Assembly: GCA_958421655.1 (NCBI GenBank)
Contig: CATZMG010000069.1
Span: 1 to 10,656 of the forward strand
Length of the DNA: 10,656 bases
Reading direction: 5' to 3'
Source of the DNA: an uncultured Collinsella sp.
Lineage (GTDB): Bacteria; Actinomycetota; Coriobacteriia; Coriobacteriales; Coriobacteriaceae
The notes under the pieces were generated by a model. The model did no database searches, was not told where the DNA came from, and saw only the letters and a list, made by a program, of their open reading frames with translations. Made by a program: the position numbers and the translations under genes. Position 1 is the first letter of the stretch, and every line of letters starts with the position of its first letter. Positions 5,300-10,656 of this stretch are shown piece after piece.

Positions 5300-6699
5300 T
5301 TAACGGTCGTTTCGTTGCCGATATGAAGTCGCCCCGCACCCCCGATAACGAGGAGCCGGCTGCCGAGCGCGCCTGCGACTTCCGCCCCGTCGACAAGGGC
5401 TTCACCGAGGAGATGGCGCTGGCCGAGGCCGAGCGCTGCCTCAACTGCAAGAAGCCGTTCTGTGTTGAGGGCTGCCCCGTCAACATCAACATCCCCCGCT
5501 TTATCGAGCAGATCCGCGCGAAGGACTTCGGCGGCGCTCTCGATACCATCCGCGAGGACTCCATGCTTCCCGCCATCTGCGGCCGCGTCTGCCCGCAGGA
5601 GAACCAGTGCGAGGGCAAGTGCATCCGTGGCAAGAAGTCCGAGCCCGTGGCCATCGGCCAGCTCGAGCGCTTCCTGGGTGACCGCCCCGAGCTCGCCTCC
5701 ACGCCCAAGATGGCCCCCAAGAACGGCAAGAAGGTCGCCGTCGTCGGCTCCGGCCCGTCCGGCATCACCTGCGCCGGCGAGCTCGCGCGTAACGGCTTTG
5801 ACGTCACCGTCTTCGAGGCATTCTTCACCGGCGGCGGCGTGCTGGTCTACGGCATCCCCGAGTTCCGTCTGCCCAAGGCAGTCGTCAAGCGCGAGATTGA
5901 CGGCCTGGAGGACATGGGCGTCAAGTTTGAGTACAACTCCGTCGTGGGCAACATGGCCACGGCCGAGGAGCTGTTCGAGCAGGGCTTCGACGCCATCTAC
6001 GTGGCGACCGGCGCTGGCCTGCCCAAGTTCCTCAATGTCCCCGGCGAGAACCTGCCCAACGTCTTCTTCGCAAACGAGTACCTCACCCGCGTGAACCTGA
6101 TGAAGGCCAACAAGTTCCCCGAGTACGACACCCCCACCAAGCACGGCAAGAACGTCGTCGTCTTTGGTGGCGGCAACGTGGCTATGGACGCCGTCCGTAC
6201 CGCCAAGCGTCTGGGCGCCGAGCACGCCATCATCGCCTACCGTCGTACCGAGGACGAGATGCCCTGCCGTCGCGCCGAGCTGCACCACGCTAAGGCCGAG
6301 GGCGTCGAGGTTCTGCCGCTCGTCTCCCCGCTCGAGTTTGTCGCTGGCGAGGACGGCTCCGTATGCGCCGTCAAGGTCCAGAAGATGGAGCTCGGCGAGC
6401 CCGACGAGTCCGGCCGTCGTCGCCCGGTGCCCATCGAGGGCGCCATCGAGGAGATTCCCTGCGATGTCGCGATCTCGGCTATCGGCACCAACGCCAACCC
6501 CTTCGCAAAGAAGATCGGTGGCAAGATGGAGCTCAACAAGTGGGGCTACATCGTCGCCGACGAGGAGACCGGCCAGACCACCGATCCCCGCATCTGGGCC
6601 GGCGGCGACATCGTCACCGGTGCCGCTACGGTCATTCTGGCGATGGGCGCCGGCAAGAAGGCCGCTGCCTCCATCACCAAGAGCCTGCTGGGCGAGTAA
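5290..6699 (+). CDS. nfnB: NfnB-type large subunit (FAD, two 4Fe-4S); often annotated NADPH-dependent glutamate synthase GltA
   Basis: The 469-aa product belongs to the family of glutamate-synthase small subunits and NfnB. Residues 40-130 form the bacterial-type ferredoxin domain with two four-cysteine sets, Cys50/53/58/62 (CLNC...CVEGCP) and Cys97/101/107/111 (CGRVCP...CEGKC). The FAD-binding GSGPSG lies at 153-158, the NADP-binding VFGGGNVAMD at 291-300 with YRR at 317-319, and the closing FAD-contact segment AGGDIVTGAATVILAMGAG at 437-455. In Nfn this subunit carries the bifurcating FAD. The ATG at 5290 lies inside the end of nfnA (overlap ATGCCACTAG). The large glutamate synthase subunit (GltB, about 1500 aa) is not adjacent, and the small partner is, so NfnAB is preferred over glutamate synthase, though the sequence alone cannot exclude a standalone or SudAB-like role. 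It ends before a clear terminator. Confidence 0.88.
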   Translation: MPLVNGRFVADMKSPRTPDNEEPAAERACDFRPVDKGFTEEMALAEAERCLNCKKPFCVEGCPVNINIPRFIEQIRAKDFGGALDTIREDSMLPAICGRVCPQENQCEGKCIRGKKSEPVAIGQLERFLGDRPELASTPKMAPKNGKKVAVVGSGPSGITCAGELARNGFDVTVFEAFFTGGGVLVYGIPEFRLPKAVVKREIDGLEDMGVKFEYNSVVGNMATAEELFEQGFDAIYVATGAGLPKFLNVPGENLPNVFFANEYLTRVNLMKANKFPEYDTPTKHGKNVVVFGGGNVAMDAVRTAKRLGAEHAIIAYRRTEDEMPCRRAELHHAKAEGVEVLPLVSPLEFVAGEDGSVCAVKVQKMELGEPDESGRRRPVPIEGAIEEIPCDVAISAIGTNANPFAKKIGGKMELNKWGYIVADEETGQTTDPRIWAGGDIVTGAATVILAMGAGKKAAASITKSLLGE

Positions 6700-6727
6700 T
6701 CACCTACAGCGTTAGCCATCAAACGGC

Positions 6728-6765
6728 AAAGTCCCCGTCGAGCACACGCCCGGCGGGGACTTTTT
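6728..6765 (+). terminator. Intrinsic terminator of the nfnAB operon
   Basis: Bases 6728-6740 pair with 6751-6763 (13 pairs, one G-T; core AAAGTCCCCG / CGGGGACTTT) around a 10-nt loop, followed by TTTTT (6761-6765). It lies 28 bases after the nfnB stop. The 12 bases CTTTTTCTATGC at its 3' end also follow the glmU terminator (2111-2122). Confidence 0.88.
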
Positions 6766-6781
6766 CTATGCCGATCGCCCT

Positions 6782-6816
6782 ACCACCACAAAGGTGCCTG
6801 TCCCCTTTGTGGTGGT
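6782..6816. repeat. Palindromic repeat, right type 1, between convergent operons
   Basis: ACCACCACAAAGG (6782-6794) is the exact reverse complement of CCTTTGTGGTGGT (6804-6816), with the 9-nt loop TGCCTGTCC. On the minus strand the core reads CAAAGGGGACAGGCACCTTT. It begins nine bases after the stop of the convergent cytidylate-kinase-like gene. TTTT (6815-6818 overlapping the arm) follows on the plus strand, so it may back up the nfnAB terminator. Its core is shared with the palindrome at 7466-7496. Confidence 0.7.
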
Positions 6817-6825
6817 TTTGGTCGA

Positions 6826-7449
6826 CTAGCCTTCGAGTTGGGCCACCTTGTAGCGGTAGGCTGCGGCGATGACGTCCTTGCAGCCTTCGCGGCCCAGCTT
6901 GGCGCGGTTGACGACGATATCCTTGCCGCTCGTCATCTTCCACTTACCGGCACTGTAGCGCTTATAGAACGCCTCACGCGCCTTCTGCTGCTGTTTAACC
7001 AGCTTAGCGCCCTTCTTCTTGTTAAGGCCACGCTTCTTGCGCACGATCTCGACGCGGTCCTCAAAGGGAGCGGTCACCAACACGGCAATGTGGTTGGGGT
7101 TGTTACGCAACAGGTAATCGGACAGACGACCTTCGATAATGCAGCTCTCGGTCTCGCCCAGATCCAAAATCACCTGGCTCATCTTTTGGAACAACTTGTC
7201 CGAGTACGAACGCGCATCGTAGCGGTCGGGCAGAAACGCCATGTTCTCCACGGCCAGACGCTCGTCGTAGGCGGCCATCTTGTCGAGCGACTCGCCCGCG
7301 CGCAGCGAAGCACGCACCAGCAGCTCGTTATCGTACAGCGGAATCCCCAGCTCATCGGCGAGGATACGACCAATCTCGTGGCCCTCGGCGCCAAAGTCGC
7401 GCGCGATGGTAATGACCACAGGACTCTTCTTATTCTCCAGATCGCTCAT
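6826..7449 (-). CDS. Cytidylate-kinase-like protein (Cytidylate_kin2 family)
   Basis: The 207-aa product resembles the cytidylate-kinase-like family found widely in gut anaerobes, whose members have a P-loop kinase fold but mostly unknown substrates. Visible features are ITIARDFGAEGHEIG (13-27), the family's P-loop equivalent, without the classical GxxxxGK[ST]; LGIPLYDNELL (34-44); IIEGRLSDYLL (104-114), like the family's GRcAdyiL; APFEDRVEIV (127-136); a lysine-rich lid region (138-157); and AREAFYKRYSAGKW (157-170). True CMP kinase Cmk is about 220 aa with a canonical P-loop, so this is probably not the housekeeping Cmk. The ATG at 7449 has AAAGGA about six bases upstream; the frame runs open to about 7494 through a palindrome, without homology. 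It lies 48 bases behind the permease gene on the same strand, possibly co-transcribed, and converges on nfnB. Confidence 0.8.
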   Translation of the reverse strand: MSDLENKKSPVVITIARDFGAEGHEIGRILADELGIPLYDNELLVRASLRAGESLDKMAAYDERLAVENMAFLPDRYDARSYSDKLFQKMSQVILDLGETESCIIEGRLSDYLLRNNPNHIAVLVTAPFEDRVEIVRKKRGLNKKKGAKLVKQQQKAREAFYKRYSAGKWKMTSGKDIVVNRAKLGREGCKDVIAAAYRYKVAQLEG

Positions 7450-7465
7450 CGCGATTCCTTTCTCT

Positions 7466-7496
7466 ATGTGACAAAGGGACTGTCCCTTTGCCACAT
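7466..7496. repeat. Palindromic repeat between permease and cytidylate-kinase-like gene
   Basis: The arms 7466-7479 and 7483-7496 are complementary except for one A/C mismatch (7471/7491), with a 3-nt loop. The minus-strand core is CAAAGGGACAGTCCCTTTGT. It fills the space between the permease stop (7498) and the ribosome site of the next gene. No T-run follows in the leftward direction, so it is not a standard intrinsic terminator; it could be an RNA-processing or stability element, or a dispersed repeat. Confidence 0.7.
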
Positions 7497-7497
7497 T

Positions 7498-8136
7498 CTA
7501 CGCTGCCACCATTCGCCTCTGATATGCGCGGACCAGCAGCGAGATACCAAAGTTGAGTACAAAGTACATCGCAAACACCAGGCCGTAGAGCATAAGCACC
7601 TGCGACAGGTCGATCGCGTGGGCCATCACGACGTTTGCCGTGTACATGAGCTCGGCCACGTTAATGCCCGAAAGATACGAGCTGTCCTTGATGACGGTCG
7701 TGCACTGGCTAAACAGCGCCGGAATGATCGTCTTAAACGTCTGCGGCAGAATGATGTAGCGCATGGTGGCAAAGAAGCCAAAGCCCTGGCTCTGCGCTGC
7801 CTCAAACTGGCCGCGCGGAATCGAGTTGAGGCCGCCGCGCACAATCTCAGCCATAACAGCGCTGGTAAACAGCGTAAAGGCGATGGTCGAAATCACAATG
7901 TCCAAACCCTGCACCGTAAAGTAGATAAAAAGGATCCACAGCAGGTTCGGCGTGCAACGGAACAGCTCGATATAGGCACTCACCAAAATACGGAACGGGC
8001 GGGGCGCATAGCTTTTAACAAGCGCCAGCACCGTGCCAAAGATGAGCGAGAAAAAGATCGACAGCGCCGAGATCTCGATCGTCTTAACAAAGCCGCCCCA
8101 AATGTAGAGCAGGTTGGACGCGTTGAAGATTTCCAT
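7498..8136 (-). CDS. Polar amino acid ABC transporter, permease (GlnP/HisM family), second of pair
   Basis: It forms half of the membrane channel of an amino acid importer. The 212-aa product is typical in length for this family. Hydrophobic segments lie at about 17-40, 62-78, 82-96, 134-150 and 180-203. The cytoplasmic EAA loop, which contacts the ATPase, is clear: EAAQSQGFGFFATMRYIILPQ spans 112-132 in the protein. It is preceded by IPRGQ, the usual lead-in. The ATG at 8136 is only three bases after the stop of the upstream permease, and GAGGAGG (8151-8145) sits about eight bases upstream inside that gene, so the two are almost surely translated together. The EAA loops of the two permeases share EAAQSQGF, suggesting a heterodimer arising from duplication. 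Substrate is not readable from this subunit. Confidence 0.92.
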   Translation of the reverse strand: MEIFNASNLLYIWGGFVKTIEISALSIFFSLIFGTVLALVKSYAPRPFRILVSAYIELFRCTPNLLWILFIYFTVQGLDIVISTIAFTLFTSAVMAEIVRGGLNSIPRGQFEAAQSQGFGFFATMRYIILPQTFKTIIPALFSQCTTVIKDSSYLSGINVAELMYTANVVMAHAIDLSQVLMLYGLVFAMYFVLNFGISLLVRAYQRRMVAA

Positions 8137-8139
8137 GCG

Positions 8140-8886
8140 CTAGGCCTCCTCTACGTTGTCGAGCCCCAGCTCGGCCAGGCTCACGCCGCGCGGACGCTCC
8201 TTGGAGCGGCGCTCGAGCCACTGCACCAGCATGGCGAGCGGAAAGCAGATGATGAAGTACATAAGGCAGCAGACGATGTATCCCTGCAGGTAACCGTACA
8301 GACTCACAAAGTTGTCGGAACGGTACATAAGGTCGCCGCCGGCCACAAGTGCCAGCACCGACGTGTTCTTGACCAGGTTGAGCGCCTGGTTACACAGCGG
8401 CGGCAGAATGATCTTGAATGTCTGGGGCAGCACGATGTACCAGTACGCCTGCGCACGGGTGAAGCCCTGGCTCTGAGCCGCCTCCATCTGACCGCGCGGA
8501 ACCGCTTCGATACCGGTGCGGATGACCTCCGAAATGTAGGCCGCGTGATACAGGCCCACGCCCAAGAAGCCCAGCACGAACGGCGCGATGCGCACCGGCT
8601 GGTCGGCACCGGTCATGGCCTGCAAAAACTGCGGACCGGCCATGTACATAAAGAGCACCTGCACGGGCAACGGGGTGTTCTGGTAAAACTCCACGTACAC
8701 GCGGCTTATGGCGCGCAGCACGCGCGAGCGAGTGGTAGAGAACACGCCCAGCAGCGTGCCCAGCACCAGCGACAACAGCAGACCGGCAACGACCACCTGC
8801 AGCGTCACGCCAAAGCCCTCCCAGAAGGGCCCCATGTTTTGAAATGTCGTCGACCAACGGTCGGCGTCAAATAATCCTTCGAGCAT
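8140..8886 (-). CDS. Polar amino acid ABC transporter, permease (GlnP/HisQ family), first of pair
   Basis: This is the partner half of the importer channel, 248 aa. Hydrophobic segments lie at about 23-50, 68-85, 98-118, 157-183 and 197-221. The EAA loop runs from EAAQSQGFTR at 135-144 to IVLPQ at 151-155, preceded by VPRGQM. The C-terminal tail (about 223-248) is polar and charged (ERRSKERPRG...), longer than in the partner. The ATG at 8886 has GGAAGGAA (8899-8892) just upstream; a TTG at 8919 in frame would add 11 residues and overlap the end of the binding-protein gene, so it was rejected. It starts 25 bases after the binding-protein stop and ends three bases before the next permease start. 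Confidence 0.92.
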   Translation of the reverse strand: MLEGLFDADRWSTTFQNMGPFWEGFGVTLQVVVAGLLLSLVLGTLLGVFSTTRSRVLRAISRVYVEFYQNTPLPVQVLFMYMAGPQFLQAMTGADQPVRIAPFVLGFLGVGLYHAAYISEVIRTGIEAVPRGQMEAAQSQGFTRAQAYWYIVLPQTFKIILPPLCNQALNLVKNTSVLALVAGGDLMYRSDNFVSLYGYLQGYIVCCLMYFIICFPLAMLVQWLERRSKERPRGVSLAELGLDNVEEA

Positions 8887-8911
8887 TTGATTCCTTCCCT
8901 GGACGATGCGC

Positions 8912-9787
8912 CTATACAAGACCCCAGGTCTTGACCTCTTGGTCGAGCCAGCCGTCGGCCAGGCGATCGCAAATCACCTGATCGACCACGGCCGAAAGGT
9001 CGCAGCCCTTCTTGGTCGCCACGCCGTAGCCCTGCTCGCCAAACTTGACCTCGGGCTGCAGCAGCTCAACGGTCTCGTTCATATAGCCGGCCAGCGTGGA
9101 GCGGTCCATGGCAAAGACGTCGATATTGCCGGCGTCGAGCGAACTCTTGATGATGGGGTAGCCGCTAAAGGCCCTAAACTCGGGCTTGCAGCTAAAGCCG
9201 TTGTCCTTGATCATCTGCTCGATCAGGCCCTGCGTGGTGGCACCCTGGCTTACGCCAATGACCTTGCCGTCCAGGTCCTCAATCGAGGTAAAGCCCGAAC
9301 GCTTCTTGACCATGAGTCCCACGTAGTCGGTGCGGTACGGCGTCGAGAAATCCCAGCTCTTCTTGCGCTCGTCGGTGATGGTGTAGGTCGCCGCGACCAC
9401 GTCAAGTTGGCCGTTATCGATCAGCGGGCCGCGCGTCTTGGGCGTTACGTCGGTAAACTCGACAAGCTCCTGGGCGCGGGCCTCCTTGTAGCTCACGCCA
9501 AAGACGGCAGCAGCGATCTGGTAGCACAAATCGACTTCCATGCCCTCAAAGCGGCCCTTGGCGGTGTCGTAATAGCCGTAGCCGGGAACGTCCTTCTTAA
9601 CGCCGGCATTCAGATGGCCACGCGATTTGATGGCCGCAAGCTTGGACCCCTTGTCGGAGCCCTCGCCGCTGGTGGAGTTGCCGCAACCGGTAAGCGCGGT
9701 CGCCGTCAGCGCAAGCATGCTGGCGCCAGCCAGCTGCAAAAAGTGACGGCGCGACACGGCCTCCCTCGTCATATCCGTCATGTCCAT
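8912..9787 (-). CDS. Polar amino acid ABC transporter solute-binding lipoprotein with Tat-like signal
   Basis: It captures the amino acid outside the membrane and delivers it to the permeases. The 291-aa product begins with a twin-arginine motif SRRHFL (12-17), a short hydrophobic stretch (LAGASMLALTATAL) and the lipobox LTGC with Cys35, so it is probably exported folded and anchored as a lipoprotein. The mature protein has the family-3 fold: FEGMEVDLCYQIA, KTRGPLIDNGQLDVVAAT (its Arg normally binds the ligand carboxylate), YTITDERK, DFSTPY, GVSQGATTQ and GNIDVFAMD. The closest general resemblance is to glutamate/aspartate/glutamine-binding proteins such as PEB1, but the ligand is an inference. 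The ATG at 9787 is eight bases after the ATPase stop; a GTG at 9790 and ATGs at 9778 and 9772 are alternatives, and none has a strong ribosome site, so coupling to the ATPase gene is likely. Confidence 0.92.
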   Translation of the reverse strand: MDMTDMTREAVSRRHFLQLAGASMLALTATALTGCGNSTSGEGSDKGSKLAAIKSRGHLNAGVKKDVPGYGYYDTAKGRFEGMEVDLCYQIAAAVFGVSYKEARAQELVEFTDVTPKTRGPLIDNGQLDVVAATYTITDERKKSWDFSTPYRTDYVGLMVKKRSGFTSIEDLDGKVIGVSQGATTQGLIEQMIKDNGFSCKPEFRAFSGYPIIKSSLDAGNIDVFAMDRSTLAGYMNETVELLQPEVKFGEQGYGVATKKGCDLSAVVDQVICDRLADGWLDQEVKTWGLV

Positions 9788-9795
9788 CACCGCGC

Positions 9796-10527
9796 CTAGT
9801 GCAGAATCTTGGACAGGAACTCGCGACAGCGCGGGTTCTCGGGGTTATCGAAGAAGTGCTCGGGCGTGCCCTCCTCCAGAATGCGGCCGTCCTCCATAAA
9901 GATGACGCGGTCGGCCACCTGGCGCGCAAAGCCCATCTCATGCGTCACGCAGATCATGGTGATGTCCTCCTGCGCGAGCTCGATCATGACGTCCAGAACT
10001 TCCTGGACCATCTCGGGGTCGAGTGCCGAGGTCGGCTCGTCAAACAGGATGATGGGCTGCTTGGTGCACAGGGCACGGGCGATGGCGATGCGCTGCTGCT
10101 GACCGCCCGAGAGATTCTGCGGATACTCGCCGGCCTTATGCGCCATGCCGACACGCTTGAGCGCGGCGATAGCGATCTCGGTCGCCTCCTCCTTGCTCTT
10201 CTTTTGTAGCTTGATGGGCGCGAGCGTCAGGTTGCCCAGCACCGTCATGTTGGGATACAGGTTGAACTGCTGAAACACCATGGAGCTATACTTGCGAGCC
10301 ATCTCCAGGTGGTTCTTTTTGGTGAGCGGCGTACCGTCGATGACGACCTCGCCCGACGTGGGCTCCTCCAGATAATCGACGCAACGGATGAGCGTCGACT
10401 TACCCGAACCGGAAGGCCCGATCATTACGAGCTTCTCGCCGCGCTTGACGGTGAGGTTGATATCTTTGAGCACATGCAGGTCGCCAAAGTACTTGTTGAG
10501 ATGCTTGATCTCGATCATGTCTGCCAT
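9796..10527 (-). CDS. Polar amino acid ABC transporter, ATP-binding protein (GlnQ/HisP family)
   Basis: It hydrolyses ATP to power the importer encoded downstream. The 243-aa product has every ABC motif: Walker A GPSGSGKST (37-45), Q-loop VFQQFNL (84-90), signature LSGGQQQR (139-146), Walker B IILFDEP (159-165), D-loop SALD (167-170) and H-loop His196 in CVTHEMGFA. VFQQFNLYPNMTVL and ALDPEMV are typical of the polar amino acid subfamily. The ATG at 10527 has GGAAGGGA (10540-10533) five bases upstream. It is first in the operon, giving ATPase, binding protein, permease, permease, the same order as B. subtilis glnQHMP. Confidence 0.95.
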   Translation of the reverse strand: MADMIEIKHLNKYFGDLHVLKDINLTVKRGEKLVMIGPSGSGKSTLIRCVDYLEEPTSGEVVIDGTPLTKKNHLEMARKYSSMVFQQFNLYPNMTVLGNLTLAPIKLQKKSKEEATEIAIAALKRVGMAHKAGEYPQNLSGGQQQRIAIARALCTKQPIILFDEPTSALDPEMVQEVLDVMIELAQEDITMICVTHEMGFARQVADRVIFMEDGRILEEGTPEHFFDNPENPRCREFLSKILH

Positions 10528-10562
10528 GAATGTCCCTTCCCTGCGTTTACACGAGTTGAACT

Positions 10563-10568
10563 ATTGTA
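10563..10568 (-). promoter_or_regulatory. Possible -10 box of the amino acid ABC operon
   Basis: Read leftward, TACAAT (10568-10563) lies 35 bases before the ATPase start codon. No clear -35 is found at 16-18 bases upstream (about TGCGAA). The rest of 10569-10656 holds no gene or structure that I can support. Confidence 0.4.
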
Positions 10569-10656
10569 CGGAAAGAACCACGTTTTCGCAGCCCACACTA
10601 CATTCCCGTAAAGAACCCGCAACCTTCCACCTGCTCGTCGGCACCTAGTCATTGGG

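Noticed and set aside
6838..8874. 678-codon plus-strand open frame covering the kinase-like and permease genes
   Set aside because: Crosses two intergenic palindromes and four real gene boundaries; His/Arg/Gln-rich product without recognisable domain; the minus-strand genes have clear motifs and ribosome sites.
8906..9799. 297-codon plus-strand frame opposite the binding-protein gene
   Set aside because: Exact antisense of a gene with Tat signal, lipobox and the family fold.
1..10656. CRISPR array, tRNA, rRNA, integrase, transposase or defence genes
   Set aside because: No regularly spaced repeats, no clover-leaf or rRNA-like sequence, and no protein of those families was found on either strand.

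Overview
The window looks like a piece of chromosome from a high-GC, anaerobic, host-associated actinobacterium of the class Coriobacteriia, most likely Collinsella or a close relative. This is inferred from GC-rich codon use, the glmU-prs-pth housekeeping order, the Coriobacteria-like EcfT sequence and an NfnAB-type ferredoxin/NAD(P) enzyme typical of strict anaerobes. No species-level call can be made without a database search.

Left part (1-4100). The 5' end of a leftward ECF-transporter membrane gene (ecfT, cut by the window edge) diverges from a rightward housekeeping run: glmU (UDP-GlcNAc synthesis), prs (PRPP synthesis) and pth (peptidyl-tRNA hydrolase). This is the order seen in Bacillus (gcaD-prs-ctc-spoVC), but with no ctc/L25 gene between prs and pth. 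Each of the three genes is followed by its own hairpin. The one after prs has a perfect 28-bp stem.

Middle (4101-6765). A 359-bp gene-free stretch holds the pth terminator, a second, inverted copy of that same element, a strong GC-rich palindrome between them, a perfect TATAAT box and a structured leader with an attenuator-like hairpin. It leads into a two-gene operon, overlapping by 10 bp, for the small and large subunits of an NfnAB-type (electron-bifurcating ferredoxin-NAD(P)H) oxidoreductase, ending in a clear terminator.

Right part (6782-10656). A leftward operon starts near 10.55 kb: ABC ATPase, Tat-type lipoprotein solute-binding protein, and two permeases of the polar amino acid uptake family, in the order ATPase-binding protein-permease-permease. 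Close behind it on the same strand is a cytidylate-kinase-like gene. That gene is bracketed on both sides by related palindromes built on CAAAGGG...ACAG...CCTTTGT.

Taken together this is mostly core metabolism (cell-wall precursor, nucleotide precursor, translation quality control, redox balance, amino acid uptake). No defence system, phage, transposase, CRISPR array, tRNA or rRNA was seen. The items most worth a second look are non-coding: the inverted-repeat composite at 4099-4320, the leader of nfnA, and the palindrome pair around the cytidylate-kinase-like gene.
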